Source: a virus. From it: a stretch of DNA of 50,918 bases. Under the pieces are notes generated by a model that searched no databases, was not told the origin of the DNA, and worked only from the letters and a program-made list of their open reading frames with translations. Location of the stretch: IMG/VR virus record IMGVR_UViG_3300012931_000029, positions 1 through 50,918 of that record. One strand, given 5' to 3'. Shown piece by piece: positions 1 to 6,460 of the stretch; positions within the stretch are counted from its first letter, which is position 1; each line of letters begins with the position of its first letter. The translations under genes and the position numbers were made by a program.

Positions 1-96
1 CTCAAGCCCACGCCGTATCGCTGGAAAGCCGAGGGCGCCGTGATCCTGGAGAAAATCCAGCGCGCACGGCTGGCGCAGGCGCAAACTGTTTTGTAA
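1..96 (+). CDS. 3' end of a cut CDS (possibly transposase-like)
   Basis: An open frame from the window edge reads LKPTPYRWKAEGAVILEKIQ and then RARLAQAQTVL before a TAA at 94-96. Only 31 codons are visible. The YRWKA...ILEKI-RAR pattern vaguely resembles C-termini of some insertion-sequence transposases, but this is recall without any catalytic residue to support it. It may be a host or insertion-sequence gene next to the phage, or a phage gene cut by the window. The 80 bases after it hold nothing I recognise. Confidence 0.4.
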   Translation, partial: LKPTPYRWKAEGAVILEKIQRARLAQAQTVL

Positions 97-175
97 TGCC
101 ATTAATGGGACACTACACTAGCAACTATACTAACACGCGATCTCAGTGCCAAGCCCCCGGCGCTTGTATTATGTA

Positions 176-529
176 TTATTCGGAAAGGTGTCTCACCAGC
201 CTTTCGGCGGTGAGCGATTCACCATTTTCGTCCTCGTAGTAGCGGGCGAGGTGGGACACTTCCTCCGCCCAGGCGCCGGCCGCGGAAACAAATCCTCCCT
301 CGCAGTGCTCGAACCAAGAAATCGAAGCGTAGGGTTCGTCGTGCTCGCTATCCAGGTTATCCAGGTCGGCATCTTCCCAAGCCTGCAAAGTCGAGTCACC
401 TCCGGAGCGTGGAAGGAGCGAGCCGAGATTTTCAGCCCAAGCAGCGAGGGCGGAATTTAAAATCTCGTGGGTTTCGTGGCCGTTGCTTGGCTGGCCATTC
501 GATGAGGTATATGAGGTGGTGTATTTCAT
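176..529 (-). CDS. Hypothetical acidic protein
   Basis: 117 residues, strongly acidic, with paired tryptophans (SALAAWAENL, ISWFEHCEGG, GAWAEEVSHLARYYEDENGE). No signal peptide or membrane segment. The C-terminal stretch SLTAERLVRHLSE looks helical. Together with the next minus-strand gene upstream it forms a small leftward unit with no recognised function. The acidic composition would fit a DNA mimic or partner-binding protein, but nothing in the sequence shows that. Coding is supported by sensible composition and by the lack of a better frame on the other strand. Confidence 0.55.
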   Translation of the reverse strand: MKYTTSYTSSNGQPSNGHETHEILNSALAAWAENLGSLLPRSGGDSTLQAWEDADLDNLDSEHDEPYASISWFEHCEGGFVSAAGAWAEEVSHLARYYEDENGESLTAERLVRHLSE

Positions 530-559
530 TTTTTTGTGGGTGGCTCGGAGAGGAATCCG

Positions 560-838
560 CTAGCATGGGCGATAGTCCTGTCGGCAGCGGCCCCACCGGC
601 CGCCGGTAGAAGCGATAATGACGTATTGTCCGGGGGCCGCATAGCCGTCACCGCGTCGGAGTAGCTCGGAGTCGGTCTTGCGCCCGCTGCGGATGATCTC
701 GACCAGGTCGACCGTGGGGTAGCCAAAAAAAATGTCGCGCGCCTGAGAGCGCCAGTAGGTGAGGGAGCGGTCGTCGTGGTTTGCGGCGATCCAGTCGCTC
801 TCGCTCCGTCGGTAGTGGAGGGTGCTCTGTGAGCTCAT
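560..838 (-). CDS. Hypothetical protein
   Basis: The open frame extends back to 934, but the methionine at 838 (MSSQSTLHYRRSESDWIAAN) starts the part with protein-like composition, giving 92 residues. It is rich in aromatic and charged residues (DIFFGYPTVDLVEIIRSGRK) and ends in an Arg/Cys-rich tail. It lies 30 nt upstream of the 117-residue acidic gene in the same direction, so the two may share a transcript. The alternative frame 648-995 is arginine/proline-rich and looks like a shadow. Function unknown. Confidence 0.45.
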   Translation of the reverse strand: MSSQSTLHYRRSESDWIAANHDDRSLTYWRSQARDIFFGYPTVDLVEIIRSGRKTDSELLRRGDGYAAPGQYVIIASTGGRWGRCRQDYRPC

Positions 839-1121
839 GGTGATATGTGCTGCTCGGCAGCGCGGGGAATGGGTCCTCATCCCGGAGGGGCTGGTGATCT
901 CGGGGCCATCGAGGTCGCGATCGACAGCCCCCACTGTTCACATTGCGCATCCGTAGTCGAGCTTTTACTATCGCCACGCGATACCTATTAAACAAGCTTA
1001 TGGCAAAAAATGCGCACCACAGCTATTTCTCGCTCTTCGCGCAAAATCTACATCGCAAGATTTGCGCAGCCGCTCCCGCCGCACTTATCTTTCTGGGGTT
1101 GCAGTGGGGGATGGGGGGAAA

Positions 1122-1280
1122 TCTCAATAACGTAAAGCACAAAAATTGACCCAAGAGCCAAACTTTGTTTGTAATCGCCCATTCAGTCTCAATAAGCCTA
1201 CTTGAGAACTAATCTCAATTAGAACCTAATTCGCGCCTCGCCAACCCTAGGCGCCAGTTTTTACTGTTGACATTGAGACT
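1122..1280. promoter_or_regulatory. Cluster of TTGAGA/TCTCAA operator-like half sites
   Basis: About 460 bases (839-1303) without a convincing gene. Within it TCTCAAT occurs at 1122, 1187 and 1213, and ATTGAGA at 1272. The sites at 1202 and 1213 make a perfect dyad, TTGAGA-ACTAA-TCTCAA. The last site overlaps the TTGACA box that precedes the gene at 1304. Repeated dyads around a promoter are typical of phage repressor operators; which regulator binds here is not shown. Confidence 0.5.
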
Positions 1281-1295
1281 CAGTCGCAACCTCTG
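1267..1295 (+). promoter_or_regulatory. TTGACA promoter of the 1304 gene
   Basis: TTGACA at 1267-1272 lies 37 nt before the start codon at 1304, the same geometry as other promoters in this window. The -10 region is poor (CCTCTG at 17 nt spacing). An ATTGAGA operator half site overlaps the box, so repression is plausible. Confidence 0.4.
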
Positions 1296-1303
1296 TTGCG
1301 GGC

Positions 1304-1768
1304 ATGGAAAATCTCGCGTGCGTGCGCGCGGCAGACATCGCGCAGCGAATCCTCGATGACCCCGGACTCGTCGGCAAGAAGTCCCTCAACGACCTAATCG
1401 CCGCAATCCCGGAGGTGCGCAGGCTGATCCTGTCAACCGCCGTCCGGTGCTTGGATGCGCATAAAGTGGTGTGGGACAAGCAGGCCAACGACGGAAAAGG
1501 AGGGTGGGAGCGCGTGGACGACGGAAACACGCAGATGCGCGCGGCGGTGCTACTGGCCGCATATTCCGACGGATTGCCACCTAAAACTGTGTTTAACATC
1601 GGGTTAGGTGAGCGCGGGAAGTCGGATGGCGGTGCGCTTACGCTCGCTGAGTGCGTTGCCCGGTCGCCGGCGCTTGCGGCATCGCTGCAAGCGCAGATCG
1701 ACGCCGGTAAGGCAATGCAGGTGCAGGCCAAGGCGCCGCGACAGGTCGAGGCGTTGCCGGCAGGGTGA
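1304..1768 (+). CDS. Hypothetical protein, weakly small-terminase-like
   Basis: 154 residues, mostly helical. The central part reads LILSTAVRCLDAHKVVWDKQ, then DGNTQMRAAVLLAAYSDGLP. That second phrase resembles the 'R-RAAE-LLAY-EG-P' region seen in many small terminase or DNA-binding phage proteins. However, the large terminase is 13 kb away, so this is a weak guess. The gene stands alone behind an operator cluster and could instead be a regulator. The start is chosen because it lies 37 nt from the TTGACA box. Confidence 0.5.
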   Translation: MENLACVRAADIAQRILDDPGLVGKKSLNDLIAAIPEVRRLILSTAVRCLDAHKVVWDKQANDGKGGWERVDDGNTQMRAAVLLAAYSDGLPPKTVFNIGLGERGKSDGGALTLAECVARSPALAASLQAQIDAGKAMQVQAKAPRQVEALPAG

Positions 1769-1933
1769 CACGTTCGCTGACGGGATGCGGTTCGCCTCCG
1801 TTCGGTGACGGACGTCATGACAAGAGCGGGCAGGCACCGGCGCCCAGGCACCCCCAGCCTCGCATTTTGCACGACGGCTTCGGGTTGATTTTGATAAATT
1901 TATTCCTCCTCTCCATTCCTTCATTCCTAAGTC

Positions 1934-1969
1934 AACAACCAAAGATTGGTCGTCGATTGTGTGGTTGTT
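1934..1969. repeat. Inverted repeat upstream of the recombinase gene
   Basis: AACAACCA (1934-1941) and TGGTTGTT (1962-1969) form a perfect 8-bp inverted repeat, with an inner CCAA-AGA-TTGG dyad at 1939-1949. It sits in a 352-base stretch (1769-2120) with no gene, 115-185 bp ahead of a serine recombinase. That is where such enzymes often have recombination or autoregulatory sites. No T run follows, so a terminator is less likely. The rest of the gap is T/G-rich with no other feature seen. Confidence 0.3.
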
Positions 1970-2083
1970 TTGTGTGTGGGTAGGCGGAGGGTGCAGCCTG
2001 CCTTATTTGGTTGTGTGACTAAAAATGGTGTGGGTGGGGTTGGAATTTTTGGCAGGAAAAGTTCTTCTGTTCGGTGAAGGTGC

Positions 2084-2111
2084 TTGACATTACGAAACAG
2101 TTCTGTATTGG
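2084..2111 (+). promoter_or_regulatory. Promoter of the serine recombinase
   Basis: TTGACA at 2084-2089, a 16-nt spacer, then TATTGG at 2106-2111. The expected transcription start falls within a few bases of the ATG at 2121, so the message would be leaderless or nearly so. Confidence 0.55.
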
Positions 2112-2120
2112 GGTATGGAC

Positions 2121-2768
2121 ATGAAAACAAAATCAGTTGCTGATGGAAAGACGGGTATTAGGGTGGCGATTTACTGTCGTGTATCGACGGAGATGCAGAC
2201 GGTGGAACCGCAGGAGTTGGAGCTGATGGAGTTTGCCAGGAACAGGGGGTTGGAGGTGGCGTATAAGTTTTCGGATGTGATAAGCGGGGCGAAGACGAGC
2301 AGGGCTGGTCTTGATGAGATGCTTGGGCTGGTGAGGGGAAAGGAGATTGGAGCGGTGCTTGTGGTGAAGATAGATCGGTTGGCTCGTAGCCTGACGCATT
2401 TCGCGCAATTGGTGGACGAGTTTCGGAAGGCCGGGGTGGCGTTGATAGCGACGAGTCAGGGGATAGACACGAGCAACGACAATCCTGCTGGAAGGTTGAC
2501 GATGAACATACTTGGGGTGATAGCGGATTTCGAGCGGTCGATCATCAGTGAGCGGACGAAGGCAGGGCTGGTGGCTGCGAGAGGGAGGGGGAAGGTGTTG
2601 GGGAGGCCGAGTGAGAAGCTGGCTGGGAAGGATGTGGCTGGGATTGTGGCTGTGTGGAGAAAGGAAGGTGGTGGAATGAACGTAAGGCTGTTGGCGGAGA
2701 TGTTGGGCGGGGTGAGTTTGAGCACGGCATGGAGACTGGCGCAGAAAACAGAAAGGAGCCAGTCATGA
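2121..2768 (+). CDS. Serine recombinase (resolvase/invertase family)
   Basis: 215 residues. The N-terminal catalytic domain shows RVAIYCRVSTEMQ with the nucleophile serine, then DVISGAKTSRAGLDEML, VLVVKIDRLARSL, and NPAGRLTMNILGVIADFERS followed by ERTKAGLVAARGRGK. These are the usual blocks of small serine recombinases. The C-terminal 60 residues hold a helix-turn-helix-like segment (NVRLLAEMLGGVSLSTAWRL). At this length it is a resolvase/invertase type, not a large integrase. It could resolve, invert or integrate DNA. The ATG at 2115 is possible, but 2121 fits the promoter spacing. The gene is unusually rich in G and poor in C compared with its neighbours, which suggests separate ancestry. 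Confidence 0.9.
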   Translation: MKTKSVADGKTGIRVAIYCRVSTEMQTVEPQELELMEFARNRGLEVAYKFSDVISGAKTSRAGLDEMLGLVRGKEIGAVLVVKIDRLARSLTHFAQLVDEFRKAGVALIATSQGIDTSNDNPAGRLTMNILGVIADFERSIISERTKAGLVAARGRGKVLGRPSEKLAGKDVAGIVAVWRKEGGGMNVRLLAEMLGGVSLSTAWRLAQKTERSQS

Positions 2769-3013
2769 GCGAGGACAACGAGCGGAAGAGGCAAGAGGCC
2801 GACCTGACGAGGGTGAAGGAGCATGTCGGTCAGTTGATCGAGCATTTCGATTCGGTGCAGATACTCTGCACGCGGAGCGACCCGGAGGCGGGCGGGACGG
2901 TCTGCGTGTCGTGGGGTGCGGGGAACTGGTATGCGCGGTATGGGCAGGCGCGGGCGTTCTGCGTGGAGCGGGAGGAGGGGTTGCGGGAGGATTTCCGGGA
3001 TCAGAACGGATGA
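2765..3013 (+). CDS. Hypothetical protein coupled to the recombinase
   Basis: 82 residues, starting MSEDNERKRQEADLTRVKEH. The ATG overlaps the recombinase stop as ATGA, so translation is probably coupled. The sequence VGQLIEHFDSVQILCTRSDP followed by a Gly/Trp-rich segment (SWGAGNWYARYGQARAF) is a pattern I associate with small phage proteins of unknown function. No catalytic motif is seen. The sequence gives no direct sign of an excisionase or directionality-factor role. Confidence 0.6.
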   Translation: MSEDNERKRQEADLTRVKEHVGQLIEHFDSVQILCTRSDPEAGGTVCVSWGAGNWYARYGQARAFCVEREEGLREDFRDQNG

Positions 3014-3077
3014 GGGATGCGCAACGCGCGTTCCATCTGGCCACTTATTAGACCGTCCGAACCTTTAACTCTGAAGA

Positions 3078-3896
3078 ATGAATGAGCTGGCACTATTCGC
3101 AGGCGCTGGTGGCGGCATACTCAGCGGCAAACTCCTTGGATGGCGCACCGTCTGCGCCGTCGAAATCGAGCCATATGCTCGCAATGTGCTCATCGCTCGG
3201 CAAGACGACGGATGCCTCCAACCCTTCCCAATCTGGGACGACGTGCGCACATTCGACGGAAAGCCTTGGCGTGGAGTGGTGGATATCGTCACTGGCGGAT
3301 TCCCGTGCCAAGACATCAGCTACGCCGGGAGTGGTGCAGGTATCAACGGCGAGAGAAGCGGGCTGTGGTCTGAAATGGCTCGAATCATTCGCGAGGTGGG
3401 ACCGCGCTTCGTGCTCGTGGAAAACTCCCCAATGCTCACTTCTCGCGGGCTTGGACGAGTACTCGCAGACTTGGCCGCGATGGGGTATGATGCGAAATGG
3501 GGAGTGTTGGGAGCTAACCACGCCGGCGCACCTCACCGCCGAGAAAGAATCTGGATTCTGGCCAACGCCGACAGTCTGCGGGAATTACAACCGAGCTGGC
3601 ATCACTCCGAAGGCGGGCGATGGTCTGGCGACAGCGATGAGGAAATGGCCGACGCCAACCTGTCAGGACGCGAAGAACAACGGCGCACCATCGCAGATGA
3701 AGCGGAACACGAAGCCGCTAAATGCGGAGGTTGGTGGGCCGCTGAACCCGACGTGGGTCGAGTGGCTCATGGGGTGGCCGCTCGGGTGGACCGACTGCGC
3801 TGCATCGGCAACGGACAGGTTCCGGCAGTGGTGCGAATCGCATGGAATATCCTTCAACCTAATGAACAACCAACACACGCCGCAGAGGCAGTCTAA
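3078..3896 (+). CDS. C5-cytosine DNA methyltransferase
   Basis: 272 residues with the C5-methyltransferase motifs in order: FAGAGG (7-12, S-adenosylmethionine binding), GGFPCQDIS with the PCQ catalytic loop (76-78), VLVENS (ENV-type, 113-117), RRERIW (154-159), and RLRCIGNGQVPAV near the C-terminus (motif X). It transfers methyl groups to cytosine in a short DNA target. In a phage with no visible partner nuclease the likely role is protection from host restriction. The target-recognition region (about 165-235) is short. The whole gene is overlapped by a second open frame starting 4 nt later, which constrains both proteins. Confidence 0.92.
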   Translation: MNELALFAGAGGGILSGKLLGWRTVCAVEIEPYARNVLIARQDDGCLQPFPIWDDVRTFDGKPWRGVVDIVTGGFPCQDISYAGSGAGINGERSGLWSEMARIIREVGPRFVLVENSPMLTSRGLGRVLADLAAMGYDAKWGVLGANHAGAPHRRERIWILANADSLRELQPSWHHSEGGRWSGDSDEEMADANLSGREEQRRTIADEAEHEAAKCGGWWAAEPDVGRVAHGVAARVDRLRCIGNGQVPAVVRIAWNILQPNEQPTHAAEAV

Positions 3897-3903
3897 CGAG
3901 TGA
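3082..3903 (+). CDS. Overprinted phage protein in the +1 frame of the methyltransferase
   Basis: 273 residues, open over the entire methyltransferase gene in the +1 frame, with its ATG 4 nt after the methyltransferase ATG (ATGAATGAG). Its sequence is not random-looking. It starts MSWHYSQALVAAYSAANSLD and has SFARWDRASCSWKTPQCSLL, TWPRWGMMRNGECWELTTPA, two WPTPT repeats, and LNPTWVEWLMGWPLGWTDC near the end. I recall this architecture (MSWHYS..., S-SWKT-QCSLL, WPRWG-MR-GECWE, NP-WVEWLMGWP-GWT) as a conserved phage family of unknown function that overlaps C5-methyltransferase genes. The function is unknown. All methyltransferase motifs lie in the other frame, so this is not a frameshifted remnant of that enzyme. 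Confidence 0.75.
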   Translation: MSWHYSQALVAAYSAANSLDGAPSAPSKSSHMLAMCSSLGKTTDASNPSQSGTTCAHSTESLGVEWWISSLADSRAKTSATPGVVQVSTAREAGCGLKWLESFARWDRASCSWKTPQCSLLAGLDEYSQTWPRWGMMRNGECWELTTPAHLTAEKESGFWPTPTVCGNYNRAGITPKAGDGLATAMRKWPTPTCQDAKNNGAPSQMKRNTKPLNAEVGGPLNPTWVEWLMGWPLGWTDCAASATDRFRQWCESHGISFNLMNNQHTPQRQSNE

Positions 3904-3925
3904 TGACAAGAATGTTTTCCGATTA

Positions 3926-3960
3926 TTTCGCTTGACGATAGCGGAAAGATTGTCGTATGT
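3926..3960 (+). promoter_or_regulatory. TTTCGCTTGACGATAG promoter element
   Basis: TTTCGCTTGACGATAG at 3926-3941 contains the -35 TTGACG (3932-3937). Seventeen bases later is GTATGT (3955-3960). The predicted start lies close to the ATG at 3972 (40 nt from the -35 box). Confidence 0.55.
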
Positions 3961-3971
3961 GTGATGGCATC

Positions 3972-4256
3972 ATGAATCCGAAGAAAACGAAGTTTACGCC
4001 GACTGCGATGGTGGTGGTGCGGATGTGGTATTTGCAGGAGAGCGAGAGCCAGTTGGCTGTGCAGATGGTGGATGCTGCGACGGTGGATGGTGTGAAGCGG
4101 TTTGTGTGGTTGCCTGTGAGCCAGCTTTACAAGGTGAAGAAACACGAGAAGGAGAACGGTGAGGACTTCGTGAGGTTGGACATGACTGTGCCGGTGTGGT
4201 TGAGCGAGCAGAAGGGGCTGAAGCAATTTGAACTTGACACGCATAGCACAACCTGA
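3972..4256 (+). CDS. Hypothetical phage protein
   Basis: 94 residues. The order is MNPKKTKFTPTAMVVVRMWY, LQESESQLAVQMVD, RFVWLPVSQLYKVKKHEKEN and TVPVWLSEQKGLKQFE. The phrases 'WLP-SQ' and 'VP-WL---KGL' remind me of small conserved phage proteins without known function in replication regions. An ATG at 3957 is in frame, but it falls inside the predicted -10 region, so 3972 is preferred. The 159 bases after the gene contain no supported feature. Confidence 0.65.
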   Translation: MNPKKTKFTPTAMVVVRMWYLQESESQLAVQMVDAATVDGVKRFVWLPVSQLYKVKKHEKENGEDFVRLDMTVPVWLSEQKGLKQFELDTHSTT

Positions 4257-4415
4257 CTTTGACTGAACTGCGCGGATATTCCTCCGATGCACAAGACCAA
4301 CAGCAGTCTAACATTTGGCCGCAAGGCCCGCCACCCATCGGGGACGAAATTGCCTGCGCACAGCGCGGGACGGAATCATTTTCGTGCTGCCGGTGGGTGG
4401 CGATAATTACCAGCC

Positions 4416-5225
4416 ATGAGCGAACTTCCATTGTATCGTATTGCAAGATGGAACGATACATACGAAAACAACCGATCAAGAAAGATCGAGGATTTGCGTT
4501 GGGTGCCAATTCCAAACTCGCACGACGGCGAGAAATACACTGAACTGATTATGAGGGAAGATGGGCCTGAATTGTTTGCGGCTTGGATACTAATCTTGCA
4601 AGTGGCATCTCGGTGCGTTGACAGGGGCACACTGATGCGCTCAAATGGTCACCCTCATGATTCGGCCAGTTTGGCAATGAAGACTAGGGCACCGGAGAAG
4701 ATATTTGCCGTTGCGTTGCCGTATCTGCGAAGCATTGGATGGCTGGTTGCTGAAGTAAGCGAGCAGACGGAACTTACACTAGAGCGTCAGGCAAGTGCGC
4801 CGCAAACGTCACCCGAACGTCAGGCTGGTGACGAAGAAGGGAATAGAAGGGAATGGAAGGAAGAGAATAGAATAGAAGGAACTCATATGGGTTGTTCCGT
4901 TGGTGGTCAGTCTGGTCCGGCCAAGGACGCCACCATGCTGAGGATCGAAGCCCTGTTTCGGCGGAGGGCGAGCACGCCTTGGGATGCTTCGGAGTTGCGG
5001 GCGCTCAAGGCCAACCGGGCGGCAGTGGAGGCGATGGACGAGAAGGATTGGGCCTTATTGGAATGGTGGTTCAAACAGCCGGCGGAAGGTTTGTATCGGC
5101 GCAAGGACATGGGGACGCTTTTGAACAACTGGAATGCCGAGGTGCTGCGGGCTAGGGACTACAAGGCGAAGAATGCTGATCCCGACCACAACCGGCCTTG
5201 GTTGGAAGGAACAGGTTTGGAGTAA
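4416..5225 (+). CDS. Replication-organiser-like protein
   Basis: 269 residues. The N-terminal part (LYRIARWNDTYENNRSRKIE, DLRWVPIPNSHDGEKYTELI, then about 60 residues of helices) resembles the N-terminal DNA-binding region of phage replication proteins that act with a helicase loader. A charged, low-complexity linker follows (about 125-160). The C-terminal part (FRRRASTPWDASELRALKAN ... LLEWWFKQPAEGLYRRKDMG, TLLNNWNAEVLRARDYK) resembles the C-terminal segment of many phage 'replication protein O-like' products. The DnaC-like gene 17 nt downstream supports a role in replication initiation. I cannot point to the origin. Confidence 0.65.
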   Translation: MSELPLYRIARWNDTYENNRSRKIEDLRWVPIPNSHDGEKYTELIMREDGPELFAAWILILQVASRCVDRGTLMRSNGHPHDSASLAMKTRAPEKIFAVALPYLRSIGWLVAEVSEQTELTLERQASAPQTSPERQAGDEEGNRREWKEENRIEGTHMGCSVGGQSGPAKDATMLRIEALFRRRASTPWDASELRALKANRAAVEAMDEKDWALLEWWFKQPAEGLYRRKDMGTLLNNWNAEVLRARDYKAKNADPDHNRPWLEGTGLE

Positions 5226-5242
5226 GTGACTGAGGTTAAATC

Positions 5243-6052
5243 ATGAACGAGCACGACGAAACGACCAGAGTATGCGAGGAACCGATGCCGTTTGGCGAGG
5301 TGATGCGGACGGCGGAGGCGGAGTTGGCGGACTGGCAGGCGCAGTTCGCGTCCAACCCGCAGCGGTATCGCCAGCCGGGCGTGTGCTGCGCGGTGCTGCC
5401 GGATGGGCGCAAGTGCGAGGCGGCAATCCCGCCGCCTTGGGTGATCAAGTGCGGGTCGATCATGTTCCCGGTGGTGCATTGCCCGGAATGCACACGGTCC
5501 TATTTCGAGCGCGAGGCGCGCGGCGACCAGTTGGCGCTGGAGGCGGAGTTGGCCTGGCTAGTCCCGCCAGACTTCGTTGGATGGGACAACAGCAAGGGCA
5601 ACGGCAAGCTGCGATCGGCGGCGCTCAAGACGCTTGAATCCAACCCAGGAAAGGGGATTGTTATCCACGGAGAGACTGGGACGTGCAAGACCAGGGTGAT
5701 GTGGGAAATGGTGAAGTTCTTGGTGGCGCGCGGGGAGAAATTCCTGTGGCGCGACGCGGCGGAACTGGAGGCCGGCGGGATCGACAAGGAGTGCTACTTC
5801 GTGCGGCACCTGTTCATTGACGATCTCGGAAACGAAGGTAAGAAGCCAAGCTTCCAGCCTGCATTACTTGGTCTAATCCGCAAGCGGTGCGACTGGCACC
5901 GACCAATTTACCTGAGCACGCAACTGGACGGCGCAGGGTTCAAGAAGCGGTTCTTTGAGTCGCACGCAGGACAGGCAGTGCTCCGGCGGCTGCGCGACCA
6001 TTCCGTGATGATTTCCTCGCTGCAAAACACCCAATCTCCCGATGACCTATGA
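5243..6052 (+). CDS. DnaC-like AAA+ helicase loader ATPase
   Basis: 269 residues. A cysteine-containing N-terminal part (VCCAVLPDGRKCEAAIPPPW ... HCPECTRSYFEREARG) suggests a zinc-binding region. Walker A is GETGTCKTR (about residue 143), Walker B is HLFIDDLGNE (about 189-198), and RPIYLSTQLDG is the sensor-1 region. This matches DnaC/IstB-type ATPases that load replicative helicase. It follows the replication-organiser-like gene by 17 nt. Its end overlaps the RusA-like gene by 11 nt and couples as ATGA with the other-frame ORF at 6049. Confidence 0.85.
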   Translation: MNEHDETTRVCEEPMPFGEVMRTAEAELADWQAQFASNPQRYRQPGVCCAVLPDGRKCEAAIPPPWVIKCGSIMFPVVHCPECTRSYFEREARGDQLALEAELAWLVPPDFVGWDNSKGNGKLRSAALKTLESNPGKGIVIHGETGTCKTRVMWEMVKFLVARGEKFLWRDAAELEAGGIDKECYFVRHLFIDDLGNEGKKPSFQPALLGLIRKRCDWHRPIYLSTQLDGAGFKKRFFESHAGQAVLRRLRDHSVMISSLQNTQSPDDL

Positions 6053-6383
6053 CGAACTCAAGCAACTCCTACCACGCGCTAGCGAGACATTCCTGCGCGC
6101 CAATTGTGATAAGTCTGAGGGGACTCGGCCACATCGTCAGTTTCAAAAACACGAAGATGATTGCGCGGGGGCGGCTCATTACCAACCCAAAAAAGCAAAA
6201 GGCGATGGAGAGTTACATCCTTGCTATCGAGTGCGAATTACTCTCCGCATTTCGGACAACCGCCGACGCGACGCAGATGGAGCACTCACTAGCATCTTGG
6301 ACGCGCTTATCCATGCCACAGGACGACTCAGTAGACTGGATACAGGAAATAAGCATCCGGGTGGAGCGCGTGAAACACGGTGA
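6042..6383 (+). CDS. RusA-like Holliday junction resolvase (frame A)
   Basis: 113 residues. The N-terminus YDELKQLLPRASETFLRANC matches a leader I recall from phage RusA-like proteins. The core YRVRITLRISDNRRRDADGA, then LTSILDALIHATG, lines up with the RusA core R-D-x-D-N-x-x-K...DAL-HAG, including the paired aspartates. The usual downstream DDSQI-E motif is missing from this frame and is instead readable in the +1 frame (DDSVDWIQEI). So either this product is truncated, or a +1 shift joins the two frames, or both frames are used separately. The start overlaps the DnaC-like gene by 11 nt. Confidence 0.65.
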   Translation: MTYDELKQLLPRASETFLRANCDKSEGTRPHRQFQKHEDDCAGAAHYQPKKAKGDGELHPCYRVRITLRISDNRRRDADGALTSILDALIHATGRLSRLDTGNKHPGGARETR

Positions 6384-6444
6384 TGAGGGGGCGGAAATAA
6401 CCATCGAGAAACTTTCGCTTGACGAAAGTAAGGAAATTTTGTAG
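6049..6444 (+). CDS. Overlapping +1-frame phage protein over the RusA-like gene (frame B)
   Basis: 131 residues. The ATG is fused to the DnaC-like stop (ATGA), a good coupling arrangement. The order is VSFKNTKMIARGRLITNPKK, QKAMESYILAIECELLSAF, SWTRLSMPQDDSVDWIQEIS and VKHGDEGAEITIEKL. I recall this order (SFKN-K...RGRL-T-P--Q--ME, SW--S-LP-DDS---I-E, GEEGA-I-IERL) as a recurring phage family, so it is probably a real product and not a shadow. Its C-terminal half also supplies the DDS...E segment expected of RusA. Which reading is right needs comparative data. Confidence 0.6.
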   Translation: MTNSSNSYHALARHSCAPIVISLRGLGHIVSFKNTKMIARGRLITNPKKQKAMESYILAIECELLSAFRTTADATQMEHSLASWTRLSMPQDDSVDWIQEISIRVERVKHGDEGAEITIEKLSLDESKEIL

Positions 6445-6447
6445 CAG
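6413..6447 (+). promoter_or_regulatory. TTTCGCTTGACGAAAG promoter element
   Basis: Best copy of the dyad: ACTTTCGCTTGACGAAAGT has 7-bp perfect arms around CTTGA. The -35 TTGACG (6419-6424), 17 nt, then TAGCAG (6442-6447). The ATG at 6461 is 42 nt from the -35 box. The element lies inside the end of the frame-B gene. Confidence 0.6.
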
Positions 6448-6460
6448 TGACACTATCCCT

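Noticed and set aside
943-1149. 68-codon frame in the operator region
   Set aside because: Lies in a repeat-rich, promoter-like region with no ribosome site or family-like sequence.
3078-3903. Frameshifted methyltransferase as explanation for the second frame
   Set aside because: All methyltransferase motifs from FAGAGG to GNGQVP are in one frame, so no shift is needed.
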